Shown here piece by piece: positions 18,605 to 26,557 of a stretch of DNA of 64,000 nt (position 1 is its first letter; each line of letters starts with the position of its first letter). The DNA is from Limnohabitans sp. (GTDB lineage Bacteria > Pseudomonadota > Gammaproteobacteria > Burkholderiales > Burkholderiaceae_C). The stretch lies in assembly GCA_030158125.1 (NCBI GenBank), contig JAOATL010000021.1, positions 1 through 64,000 on the forward strand. The letters run 5' to 3'. A program made the position numbers and the translations under genes. The notes under the pieces are model-generated. The model was not told where the DNA came from. It was given only the letters and a program-made list of their open reading frames with translations, and searched no databases.

Positions 18605-19434
18605 GCGTTTACCCATGCGCTTGCCTCTTTGTAAGCAGGCTTCTTGGCGGCGTATGGATCGAATGTCAGAATTTCTAAACGGCCATCGTGATGCTCTACC
18701 AAGGTACTTAAACTCTCGACCCAATCCCCGTCGTTGCAATACAAAATACCGTCGATATCCCGAATTTCTGCATGATGAATGTGCCCACACACCACACCTT
18801 GATAGCCCAATTTTTTTGCCTCTTGCGCAACTGCAACTTCAAAATCAGAAATGAAATTAACGGCTTTCTTCACCTTCAGTTTCAGATAGGCAGAAAGAGA
18901 CCAATAAGGCATACCCATTCGGCCGCGCATGTAATTCAAGTGTCTGTTGGCTTTCAATGCCAGCTCGTAAAGAGAATCGCCCACATAGGCCAGCCATTTT
19001 GAAAACTGAATCACCCCATCAAAATAATCGCCATGAATGACCCACAACTTGCGGCCATCGGCGGTGGTGTGAACGGCTTGCTCGAGCACTTCAACACCAC
19101 CAAAGGAGTGATCTAGAAACTCACGTGCAAATTCATCGTGATTGCCTGGAACGTAGACCACGCGGCAACCTTTTCTTGCTTTTCTCAACAATTTCTGCAC
19201 CACGTCGTTGTGAGACTGAGGCCAATACCACTTTCGGCGCAATTGCCACCCATCGATGATGTCCCCTACCAAATACAAGGTGTCAGACGTATGGGTTTTT
19301 AGAAATTCCAGCAAAGCTTCTGCTTGACACCCTGGGGTTCCAAGATGCAAATCAGATATGAAGATGGCACGGTAGTGCTTCTTAGCTTGGCCTTCACCCG
19401 GCATGAATTCTTGAACATCTTTGAACATCGTCAC
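18601..19434 (-). CDS. plcP: PlcP-like metallophosphoesterase (LpxH superfamily)
   Basis: Calcineurin-like phosphoesterase, 277 residues. The full metal-binding set is visible: FISDLHLG, LVGDIIDGW, YVPGNHDEF, VIHGDYFDG and CGHIHHAEI. The segment around GDIIDGWQLRRKWYWPQSH followed by NDVVQKLLRKARKG is characteristic of PlcP proteins, phospholipase-C-type enzymes that strip phospholipid head groups during phosphate starvation; automatic pipelines usually call them UDP-2,3-diacylglucosamine diphosphatase. It sits between an OlsB-like gene and an Agt-like glycosyltransferase with GTGA and ATGA overlaps. The start is GTG at 19434, or ATG at 19428. A true LpxH function is less likely given the neighbours. 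Confidence 0.78.
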   Translation of the reverse strand: MTMFKDVQEFMPGEGQAKKHYRAIFISDLHLGTPGCQAEALLEFLKTHTSDTLYLVGDIIDGWQLRRKWYWPQSHNDVVQKLLRKARKGCRVVYVPGNHDEFAREFLDHSFGGVEVLEQAVHTTADGRKLWVIHGDYFDGVIQFSKWLAYVGDSLYELALKANRHLNYMRGRMGMPYWSLSAYLKLKVKKAVNFISDFEVAVAQEAKKLGYQGVVCGHIHHAEIRDIDGILYCNDGDWVESLSTLVEHHDGRLEILTFDPYAAKKPAYKEASAWVNA

Positions 19435-20270
19435 ACCCCTGCAAAATGCTTGCGATAGCGGAGGGGCAAATCCTTGACTTGCATCAGCATGGGCAAATCC
19501 GCCGTATTGAAGTCAGGATCCCATGCTGGCGCACCCAAAATCTTTGCACCTAAGCGTAAATAGCCTTTAATCAGAGCTGGCGGCTCAACCGGCAAATTGC
19601 CATCCAATTCGTCGATTGGCAAGGGCAATCGAGGTCTGACATGAAATTCAACAGAGGCCAGATGAGACTTGGCCAATTGGCGCCACATGCTTGCAGCAGC
19701 ATCGCCACTGACCATGCCGTTGTGCAGCATGGGGATGCTGGCGCACCCAATCATGGTGTCCAACTGGTTGCGAGACATGAATTCAAACAAAGCCCCCCAC
19801 AGCGCCAAGATCACACCGCCGTGGCGATGCTCCGCATGTACACAACTTCTGCCAAGCTCGACCATTCGTTCGCGCATGAAGCGCAAACGCGTTAAGTCAA
19901 ACTCTGTGTCGGTGTAAGTTCCCCCGGCGCGCTTTGCCTGTGCGGGCGTCAAGACGCGGTAGGTGCCAATGACTTTTTGCGTATGACCTTCTCGCACCAA
20001 CAGGTGCTCACAGTAGTCGTCAAACAGGTCAATGTCATGACCTTCCATGGTGCGCGCTAAGCGTGCCCCCATCTCATTGGCGAAGACTTCATAACGAAGC
20101 TTTTGCGCCTCTCTTACTTCGTCTTGATGCTTGGCCCAGCTAACTTCAATGGCTGATTTTTCAATTTGAGTGCAGTTGACACCCATTTGATGGCGAGGGC
20201 TTTGATGAAGTGACCCCCGTGGAAATTCAATTTGCGAAATTGGAAATGTCGGGTTTGGCAATTCTTTCAT
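19431..20270 (-). CDS. OlsB-like GNAT N-acyltransferase
   Basis: A 279-residue protein of the OlsB/hemolysin-like GNAT family. It shows EAQKLRYEVFANEMGARL (about 54-71), DDYCEHLLV, VIGTYRVL and ELGRSCVHAEHRHGGVI, motifs of the enzymes that transfer a 3-hydroxyacyl group to ornithine in ornithine-lipid synthesis. GGGAGA lies before the ATG. It is first in the olsB-like/plcP-like/agt-like operon; no OlsA-type O-acyltransferase gene is adjacent, so a complete ornithine lipid would need one elsewhere. A Pho-box-like site lies 74 bases upstream. An autoinducer-type or other amino-acid acylation is the alternative. Confidence 0.78.
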   Translation of the reverse strand: MKELPNPTFPISQIEFPRGSLHQSPRHQMGVNCTQIEKSAIEVSWAKHQDEVREAQKLRYEVFANEMGARLARTMEGHDIDLFDDYCEHLLVREGHTQKVIGTYRVLTPAQAKRAGGTYTDTEFDLTRLRFMRERMVELGRSCVHAEHRHGGVILALWGALFEFMSRNQLDTMIGCASIPMLHNGMVSGDAAASMWRQLAKSHLASVEFHVRPRLPLPIDELDGNLPVEPPALIKGYLRLGAKILGAPAWDPDFNTADLPMLMQVKDLPLRYRKHFAGV

Positions 20271-20343
20271 GAAGGTCTCCCAAGTTGTTTCTTACTTGGA
20301 AGTTGATCTTGCAAGCCGATGGTTTCAAGTTCATTTCAGTTGC

Positions 20344-20361
20344 ATGAATTTTTTGTGACAC
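20344..20361 (-). promoter_or_regulatory. Candidate Pho box of the lipid-remodelling operon
   Basis: Minus-strand GTGTCACAAAAAATTCAT matches the two PhoB half-sites at 6/7 and 4/7 with a 4-base spacer. The hexamer 10 bases downstream (TGAACT) is only a 3/6 match to TATAAT, so the site is weaker than those of pstS and ppk. A 10-bp palindrome, GACACGTGTC (20357-20366), overlaps its upstream half and could be an alternative operator. Confidence 0.38.
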
Positions 20362-20430
20362 GTGTCTCTAAATTTTGAAAGCTATTTTTGAAACGCACTG
20401 ATTTGAATTATTTTCTGGCAACATGAAAGT

Positions 20431-21009
20431 ATGACTTCTGACAAATCAAAACCATTTCCCGCCAAAACTTCTACACGTCGTATTCAAGTTCGTACGTCGG
20501 GTGTTCATGGCAAAGGCGTATTCGCCCTGCAAGACATTGCCAAGGGCGACGTCATCATTGAATACAAGGGTGAAATAATTTCTGCACAAGAAGCCGAAGA
20601 TCGACACCCCCACAATCCATCTGATCCCCATCACACGTTTTATTTTCAAATCGATGATGACCGCGTCATTGATGCATTGCATGGCGGCAACTCTGCGCGT
20701 TGGATCAATCACAGCTGCGTGCCCAACTGCAAACCCTCCGTTGAAGAAGATCGTGTGTTGATCAAAGCCAAAAAAGACATTTCAGCTGGCGAAGAGCTCA
20801 ACTATGACTATGGTCTCATCATTGATGAGCCCATCACGTCAAAACTGATGGCGCAATATCCTTGTTGGTGTGGCAGCCCAAAATGTCGAAAAACGCTGCT
20901 GGCAGTCAAGCCACTGTCGCAGAAAAAACGCAACAAAGACAAGGCCAAAAAGATTCGTCACACCATCAGCAAACTTAAAGACAAGCTAAAGCGACTTGAG
21001 AAAGCATAA
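20431..21009 (+). CDS. SET domain protein lysine methyltransferase
   Basis: A 192-residue protein with a complete SET domain: GVHGKGVFALQDIAKGD (about 24-40), the pseudoknot motif RWINHSCVPNC, ELNYDYG, and a Cys-rich post-SET element CWCGSPKC. These bind S-adenosylmethionine and the target lysine. The last ~35 residues are lysine-rich and helical (KKRNKDKAKKIRHTISKLKD), suggesting nucleic-acid or protein binding. SET proteins occur sporadically in bacteria and some modify DNA-associated proteins. It is divergent from the lipid operon; its target is unknown. Confidence 0.87.
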   Translation: MTSDKSKPFPAKTSTRRIQVRTSGVHGKGVFALQDIAKGDVIIEYKGEIISAQEAEDRHPHNPSDPHHTFYFQIDDDRVIDALHGGNSARWINHSCVPNCKPSVEEDRVLIKAKKDISAGEELNYDYGLIIDEPITSKLMAQYPCWCGSPKCRKTLLAVKPLSQKKRNKDKAKKIRHTISKLKDKLKRLEKA

Positions 21010-21063
21010 GTCACACGGAGATTTTAAGTATCTCAATGCCATGAACTAGCTGCAAAAAATTCT

Positions 21064-21495
21064 TTAGTTCACCTGAAACACCCGAATCTTCACTGCGTTT
21101 CTGGCCGGCTTCTGCGATTCCAGATTGCCCACAAACACACGGCGATTCAACCATTCGTAGGGGCCAGATGGCGCCCTGAACTTCACCACTGAACGCGCGT
21201 AGCGCTGCGACGGATTGGGAATGTCAATGGTGACTTGGTTGTGCACCGTGATGATCACACCATCATCGGTTTGCATCTCGTACAGTGCGTCCAGTTCTTT
21301 GATGCCGTCGGGCCTAAGCAATTGCCTATCGGCGCCTCCAGGCATGACCTTGCCCTGCAATAAAGGGCCTTTGAATTCGCCGCCCAAAATGTTGACGATG
21401 AAGCGTTGCCCCAAGGGGCTTTCGCCCAAACTTTGCACATCTTCAATGTCGACAATGGCCTCATACACAAATTCGCAATGCGGTGTATCGCTCAT
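21064..21495 (-). CDS. DUF3237 domain-containing protein
   Basis: A 143-residue protein with the DUF3237/UPF0311 pattern: a beta-rich domain with GQRFIVNILGGEFKGPLLQG and LDALYEMQTDDGVIITVHNQ. No signal peptide is seen and no biochemical function is established for the family. Its ATG overlaps the stop codon of the DUF599 gene (ATGA), so the two are co-translated. Confidence 0.82.
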   Translation of the reverse strand: MSDTPHCEFVYEAIVDIEDVQSLGESPLGQRFIVNILGGEFKGPLLQGKVMPGGADRQLLRPDGIKELDALYEMQTDDGVIITVHNQVTIDIPNPSQRYARSVVKFRAPSGPYEWLNRRVFVGNLESQKPARNAVKIRVFQVN

Positions 21496-22193
21496 GATTC
21501 ATCCCTTAAAACTTCGAGCACTTCGGACTTGAATTCGCGCCCGTACAAAATCAGCACCACCAGCGCAGTGGCCAGCACCAATGCGATGGGCGAAAAAAAC
21601 CAAGCCATGGCTGCAAACGAAAAATAGTAGGCACGCAGGCCGTCGTTGAATGTTTCTGCCGCTGCACTGACCAAATTGCCGGCACGCTCTGCAAACTTCA
21701 CCCGATCTTGCCGCCCCTCGGCGAACTCTTTGGGAAAAGGCATAGCACCGATGAACAGTGCGACAAACGTGTATTGGCGTAAAGACCATGAAAACCGAAA
21801 GAACGCATACACAAAGATGCCCACCAACACCAACACCTTGAATTCGAATACCAACAAGGGGGTTTGTTCTGCAAATGGAATCTCACGCACCAGCTCGGCG
21901 GCTTTGTCGGTGGTGCCTAGCAATGCAAACAAGCCACCGATGATGATGATCGATGTAGACGAAAAAAATGAAGGGGTGTGTGACAGATTTTGCGTGATCA
22001 AACCATCTAGCATGCGAGGGTCGCGCGCAGTGGCTTGCATCATCCACAACTGCCGGTAGTGGTTGGTGGTGGCAATCAAGGTCATGTTGCGCTTGCCGTT
22101 TACCCTGGCAAACCAGGCATAACCTAGCCACAGGCCCAAAAAAAGGAACATGGCCAGCCAATCAGCCCAAGGCAAAAGCGTCAAGATTTTCAT
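21492..22193 (-). CDS. DUF599 family membrane protein
   Basis: A 233-residue integral membrane protein with about four hydrophobic segments: near the N-terminus (WLAMFLFLGLWLGYAWF), around 80 (SIIIIGGLFALLG), 115-135 and 190-220. NGKRNMTLIATTNHYRQ and AYYFSFAAMAWFFSP fit DUF599. Its function is unknown. It precedes and overlaps the DUF3237 gene. Confidence 0.8.
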   Translation of the reverse strand: MKILTLLPWADWLAMFLFLGLWLGYAWFARVNGKRNMTLIATTNHYRQLWMMQATARDPRMLDGLITQNLSHTPSFFSSTSIIIIGGLFALLGTTDKAAELVREIPFAEQTPLLVFEFKVLVLVGIFVYAFFRFSWSLRQYTFVALFIGAMPFPKEFAEGRQDRVKFAERAGNLVSAAAETFNDGLRAYYFSFAAMAWFFSPIALVLATALVVLILYGREFKSEVLEVLRDES

Positions 22194-22293
22194 GCAGATA
22201 TCCTAATCTGAAATGATGGTTTTGATCGCTCATTCATGAATAGAATGAGGTCATTCATGGTTGCCATGTTGTCACAAACCGCATCCTCTGGAA

Positions 22294-22809
22294 ATGACAA
22301 TTTATTGGGTCATCGGCTATTTCTTGGTGCTTGTTCTCACCTTGCTCTATAAAACCCCCATCGTTCGGGGGCCGTGGTTGTTTTTGTTGCGCTCATTTTT
22401 TCCCAACTGGAAGTTTTTCCATGCTGTTGGGTACGTTCCCCATCTTTATGCGCGTGCTGCCATTGCCAACGCAGATGGCCAGCTGGCATGGTCCGACTGG
22501 ACGCATCTTTACCCTAGAACACAGCAGCACTTTTGGTATCTTTTCCACAACCCTGTGACCAATTTAGGATTGGCACAGCAAAACTTGATCGATCATTTTT
22601 GGGCCGATTTAAACGATGCCCCCGATGGCAGCGACCCCCGAAATTTTGTCTCCTACCAGATGGTGGCGCATTTTGTGGCAGGTGTTTTGAAAGCTCAGCA
22701 CCCCACGCATACGCACAGCCAATTTGAAATGCGCATGTTGCTGGACAACACCACGGAAACCGTGCACACCCACGTCATGATGACTTCACCTGTGGCAGCG
22801 CTCACATGA
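22294..22809 (+). CDS. Conserved hypothetical membrane-anchored protein
   Basis: A 171-residue protein starting MTIYWVIGYFL, with one N-terminal hydrophobic helix (about 2-17) followed by a soluble part rich in Trp, His and aromatic residues (NWKFFHAVGYVPHLY, RTQQHFWYLFHNPV). The frame is open from a TTG at 22261, but the ATG at 22294 with CTGGAA before it is more plausible. I do not recognise a family. Its stop overlaps the start of the HTTM-like gene (ATGATGATGG), so the two are translationally coupled and may act together at the membrane. Confidence 0.62.
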   Translation: MTIYWVIGYFLVLVLTLLYKTPIVRGPWLFLLRSFFPNWKFFHAVGYVPHLYARAAIANADGQLAWSDWTHLYPRTQQHFWYLFHNPVTNLGLAQQNLIDHFWADLNDAPDGSDPRNFVSYQMVAHFVAGVLKAQHPTHTHSQFEMRMLLDNTTETVHTHVMMTSPVAALT

Positions 22810-23621
22810 TGATGGACTGGAGCACGCCCTACATCCTCAGCACGCCCGTTGCCATTCGCACTTTGGAATGGCTTTTCGCGTGGAGTGTGGGCATTCAAAC
22901 CCTTGAATATTGGCGCATGCGTGGCGCCATGCAAGGCGATGGTCTTTGGACATGGTCAATTCAGCGGCAAGACATTCCTGATCCCAGGCTGCGTCAATGG
23001 CTTGACGCGCTCTTTAAGCCCAATCTGTTCAGTGCTTTGCTGGTCTTCAGGCTCTTGGCATTGATCAGCTTGGCCACACAAGGAAGTCATGCGTTGAACA
23101 TCGGATTTTTGTTTGCCAGCAATGTGCTTGTGCTCATTCGATGGCGTGGTGCTTTTAACGGCGGCAGCGACTTCATGACCCTGGTGGTACTCACAGGTTT
23201 GTTGATTGCTCAGCTTGTGAGTCATGTGGGCGGCCCCGAGTTGGGATGGCGCGCTGGACTTTGGTACATCACCCTGCAGTCCATCACCTCTTATTTTTTG
23301 TCGGGTGCTGTCAAGTTGTTGCGGCCCGAATGGCGCAATGGCCAAGCCATGACCATCTTCCTGAATGCCGCCATTCACGGGCCACTCAGCAACCAACATT
23401 GGTTACGCAAGTCATGGTTGGCTGCGTTGGGATCTTGGGCATTCATTGTGTGGGAATGTCTGGCGCCTCTGGCATTGCTGGATGCACGTTTGGCGCTGAC
23501 GTTCTGCTTCATTGCCGGGCTATTCCACTTCTTGGTGTTTTGGTTCTTCGGTTTGAACCGCTTCTTTTGGGCGTGGTTGGCCACGTTTCCAGCCATCGTT
23601 TGGTGTGCAGGGCAGATTTAA
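22806..23621 (+). CDS. HTTM-like polytopic membrane protein
   Basis: A 271-residue protein with about six or seven hydrophobic segments. Motifs resembling the HTTM domain (the membrane part of vitamin-K-dependent gamma-carboxylase relatives) are present: FNGGSDFMTLVVLTGLL, VKLLRPEWRNGQAM and FGLNRFFWAWLATFPA. No soluble carboxylase domain is attached, so enzymatic activity is uncertain. It is coupled to the preceding hypothetical gene and followed by a convergent hydrolase gene. Confidence 0.68.
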   Translation: MMMDWSTPYILSTPVAIRTLEWLFAWSVGIQTLEYWRMRGAMQGDGLWTWSIQRQDIPDPRLRQWLDALFKPNLFSALLVFRLLALISLATQGSHALNIGFLFASNVLVLIRWRGAFNGGSDFMTLVVLTGLLIAQLVSHVGGPELGWRAGLWYITLQSITSYFLSGAVKLLRPEWRNGQAMTIFLNAAIHGPLSNQHWLRKSWLAALGSWAFIVWECLAPLALLDARLALTFCFIAGLFHFLVFWFFGLNRFFWAWLATFPAIVWCAGQI

Positions 23622-23636
23622 GAAATGCACGTGGGT

Positions 23637-24488
23637 CTAAACGTTTTCAGTCAAGAAGTGCTTCACTGTTTCGTTGAAAAAATCTGCCTGCTCACGACTC
23701 ACACCATGGCCAGCCCCAGCCACGCGTATGGCTTGGGCGTTGGGCATGGCTTGCACTAAGTTGTCAAAAATGGCTTTGTGAACCGCTTGTGTCTTCAAAC
23801 CCGATAACAACATGACTGGCATTGGCAGCGCAGCCAGTTGCGTGGGCTCGATGAGCGGGAATTCATCGCTCGACAAGGCAATCATTTTCATGGCCTGCAA
23901 ATTTTGCAAGCGCTTGTCCATGGCAGCACCCGATGCAAGTTGAGAAGTAGCACCATTGATACCACCTGTCATGATTTGTGCCGCCTTCACATCGTCTCCC
24001 GCTCTAAAGGCGGCATTGGCAGGCTCGATGGTTTCCTTCCTAAAAGACTCCGCAACGGCACGCCCTTCGGGCGTGAAGTAAGCGTATTTCATCATGGGCG
24101 GCTCTACCGCCACCACCGCATGAATACGCTGGGGCGACTTGACCGCCAAGGCCAAGGCCGTGAATCCACCGTACGAGCTGCCCACCAAGATGGCACGTTC
24201 TAGTTGCAGCAAATCCATCAAATACGCAAGGTCTTGTGCTTCGTCGAGTGCCGAATGGTGTGGTGAGGGTTGGTGATTCTGATTGGGAAAGCTGAACCTG
24301 CGGCTGTAGGTAATGCAATCAAAGTGGGCTGTGAAAAGCGCCCACTGCGCTTCCCACGAACGCCAATCGCCCATGGCACCATGAATGAAAATGAGCGGTG
24401 TGCCTTGACCGGCGCGCACCCCATGCAATTCGATGCCATTGGGCAATGCCCATCGCTGTACAGCCAAAGATTCAAATACCACCTTCAA
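23637..24488 (-). CDS. Alpha/beta hydrolase
   Basis: A 283-residue cytoplasmic hydrolase. The oxyanion region is FIHGAMGDWRSW, the nucleophile elbow is VGSSYGGFT (Ser in GxSxG), and the catalytic His is in VAGAGHGVSREQ. The start overlaps the end of the Bug protein gene by 4 bases, so it is probably co-transcribed and may act on the ester or lactone taken up or bound by that protein. The substrate is unknown. Confidence 0.86.
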   Translation of the reverse strand: MKVVFESLAVQRWALPNGIELHGVRAGQGTPLIFIHGAMGDWRSWEAQWALFTAHFDCITYSRRFSFPNQNHQPSPHHSALDEAQDLAYLMDLLQLERAILVGSSYGGFTALALAVKSPQRIHAVVAVEPPMMKYAYFTPEGRAVAESFRKETIEPANAAFRAGDDVKAAQIMTGGINGATSQLASGAAMDKRLQNLQAMKMIALSSDEFPLIEPTQLAALPMPVMLLSGLKTQAVHKAIFDNLVQAMPNAQAIRVAGAGHGVSREQADFFNETVKHFLTENV

Positions 24489-25483
24489 ACCTCTGACTTG
24501 ATGTTGTTGTCTCGGATCAGCTTACCCAGTCTGGCGTGTTCAGACTTCACAAACTCGAGCAAGGCTGCGCGCGAACTGTATTGCTCTGGCGCGGCCATGG
24601 CCAGTTCATTGAGTTTTTGCGCAATGCTGGGGGTGTTTTTCACTTTAAGCCAAGCCGCCGACAACTGATCGACCACCGCAGTTGGCGTAGCAGCAGGCGC
24701 AAACACAATGATCCAGCCCAAATACTCAAAATCCTTGACGCCCATTTCATGCACCGTCGGTGTATCTGGCATTGAATTGACGCGCTCTTTGGTGGTCACC
24801 GCCAACAAACGCAGTTTGCCCGATTTCACATGCGCCATGGCCACGTTAGGCGCTGTGAACATCACCTGAATTTGTCCAGCCAACAAATCGAGTACAGCTT
24901 GACCGTCACCTTTATAAGGCACGTGGGTCATTTTGAGGCCCGATAAACCATTGAAATACTCGGTGCACAAATGGCCAGAGGAGCCATTGCCGCCCGAGCC
25001 GTAAGTCAGCTGATTGGGATTGGCTTTGGCCAGCGCCACCAACTCTTTGACATTGTTGGCTTTGACGGAAGGGTGGACCACCAGGACAAACGCGCCTGCT
25101 CCCAGCATGCTGACGGGCACCAAATCACGCATGGGTTCATAGGTGATTTTGGAGAACATGTGCGGCATGACCGCAATGGAAGCGGGGCCTGAGATCAACA
25201 GCTGATGACCATCTGGTGCAGATTTCACCACCAGGTCTGCGGCAGGCATGCCACTGGCGCCTGGTTTGTTTTCAACAATGAAGCTTTGTCCCATGCCTGG
25301 GCCGATGGCATCGGCCAAGACCCTGGCCAAGAAATCCGAGGGGCCGCCTGGGGGCGAGCCCACCACCAGCTTCACGGCCTTCTGGGGATAGGCCTGCGCC
25401 CATGCAGTGCCAGCAGTCCATGTACTGGCAATGCCTGCGGCAAGTGCAGCGGTCAATTTGCGACGTGTCAACTTGAGGTTCAT
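24485..25483 (-). CDS. Bug family (TctC-like) periplasmic binding protein
   Basis: A 332-residue solute-binding protein of the tripartite tricarboxylate family. The signal peptide (LTRRKLTAALAAGIAS) ends near AWAQAYPQK. The Bug signature is clear: VKLVVGSPPGGPSDFLAR, VENKPGASG, MTHVPYKGDGQAVLDLLAGQ and RLLAVTTKER. Ligands are usually carboxylates. No TctA/TctB permease is adjacent, as is common for expanded Bug sets in Burkholderiales. It is coupled to the hydrolase gene and divergent from a LysR regulator. Confidence 0.92.
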   Translation of the reverse strand: MNLKLTRRKLTAALAAGIASTWTAGTAWAQAYPQKAVKLVVGSPPGGPSDFLARVLADAIGPGMGQSFIVENKPGASGMPAADLVVKSAPDGHQLLISGPASIAVMPHMFSKITYEPMRDLVPVSMLGAGAFVLVVHPSVKANNVKELVALAKANPNQLTYGSGGNGSSGHLCTEYFNGLSGLKMTHVPYKGDGQAVLDLLAGQIQVMFTAPNVAMAHVKSGKLRLLAVTTKERVNSMPDTPTVHEMGVKDFEYLGWIIVFAPAATPTAVVDQLSAAWLKVKNTPSIAQKLNELAMAAPEQYSSRAALLEFVKSEHARLGKLIRDNNIKSEV

Positions 25484-25509
25484 GCTTGTCTCCTTATGTG
25501 TTGAGTCGG

Positions 25510-25524
25510 ATTGTGGATTGCAAT
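25510..25524. promoter_or_regulatory. LysR-type box between Bug gene and lysR
   Basis: ATTGTGGATTGCAAT is an interrupted palindrome (ATTG-N7-CAAT) with the T-N11-A core of LysR-type operators, centred between the divergent Bug and LysR genes. This is the expected place for autoregulation and ligand-dependent activation. Confidence 0.55.
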
Positions 25525-25573
25525 TTTGTGACGGAGAAATAGAATCGAGGCCTCAGGTATAAGTAAACGCAAT

Positions 25574-26524
25574 ATGTCCATTTCTGCCAAAGTTTTGCTC
25601 AATCGCCTCATGGCCAAAGCCAGGTTCAGGCATTTCGAAGTCTTGGTTCGGCTCACCGAACTGGGTAGCGTCAAACGCACTGCAGATTCCATTGGCATGA
25701 CACAACCAGGCGTGACGCAATTGCTGGCAGATCTCGAAGAACTTTTAGAAGTCAAACTGTTTCACCGTCACGCACGTGGGGTCATGCCGACACAGGCATG
25801 CCAAGACTTGTTGCCCATGGCGCGTCAATGTTTATTGGGCTTGAGCACCAGCGCTGAAGCCATTGCCGATCGCTCAACGCTGGGGCAAGGCGTGGTGCGC
25901 ATCAAAGCATCAACTGCTGGCATCAATGGCTTGTTGGTAGAGGCCCTGCCAGCCTTGAACGAAAAATTTCCGGGCATACAACTGCATATTCACGAGGCTG
26001 AATTGAACGAACAATTTGCATCGATCAGCAACGGCGACATGGAATTGGGCGTGTGTCGGCAACCGGCGCAATGCCCAGCCGGCTGGCAGTTTCAAGCTTT
26101 GATGGCCGACGAATTTGTGGTGGTCTGCAACACGACACACCGTCTGGCAACAAAATCAAAAGTCACCTGGAAAGACTTAAGTCAAGAGACATGGGTCTTG
26201 TCACCTATTGGTTCGGCTGCGCGTGAAAAATTTGAAGCGCTCAGTGAGCTTCACAAATTCACGCCAAACACCTGTCATGTCATCACACGCGTCTCGTCCA
26301 TGACCTGGGCCATGATGCAGCAAAGACCGCTCCTAACCTTGGTGCCAGCCAGTGTGTTTCAGCAACTGAAGAATGCCAAACAGCTGACCACCTTGCAGCT
26401 GAAAGAGAAGCTTCCCTTTGATCCACTGGGTTTGCTCTTGCCTGAAAAAGACATTTCTATCGCCACGCAATCAGTGGCCTCCTTTTTAGAGAATTACTGC
26501 AAACAAGCTTTGCGAAAGAAATAA
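25574..26524 (+). CDS. LysR family transcriptional regulator
   Basis: A 316-residue regulator. The N-terminal winged helix (about 17-75) shows RFRHFEVLVRLTELGSVKRTA followed by the recognition helix region MTQPGVTQLLADLEELL. An effector-binding domain follows (INGLLVEALPALNEKFPG, with CRQPAQCPAG). It is divergent from the Bug-hydrolase operon, which it presumably controls through the T-N11-A box between them. Confidence 0.9.
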   Translation: MSISAKVLLNRLMAKARFRHFEVLVRLTELGSVKRTADSIGMTQPGVTQLLADLEELLEVKLFHRHARGVMPTQACQDLLPMARQCLLGLSTSAEAIADRSTLGQGVVRIKASTAGINGLLVEALPALNEKFPGIQLHIHEAELNEQFASISNGDMELGVCRQPAQCPAGWQFQALMADEFVVVCNTTHRLATKSKVTWKDLSQETWVLSPIGSAAREKFEALSELHKFTPNTCHVITRVSSMTWAMMQQRPLLTLVPASVFQQLKNAKQLTTLQLKEKLPFDPLGLLLPEKDISIATQSVASFLENYCKQALRKK

Positions 26525-26557
26525 AATGGCCAGATTCCCCACTTTGCAAAATGCGCC

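Noticed and set aside
18601-19434. Calling the metallophosphoesterase LpxH
   Set aside because: Its GDIIDGWQLRRKWYWPQSH segment and the acyltransferase/glycosyltransferase neighbours fit PlcP better; LpxH proteins usually lack this segment and these neighbours.
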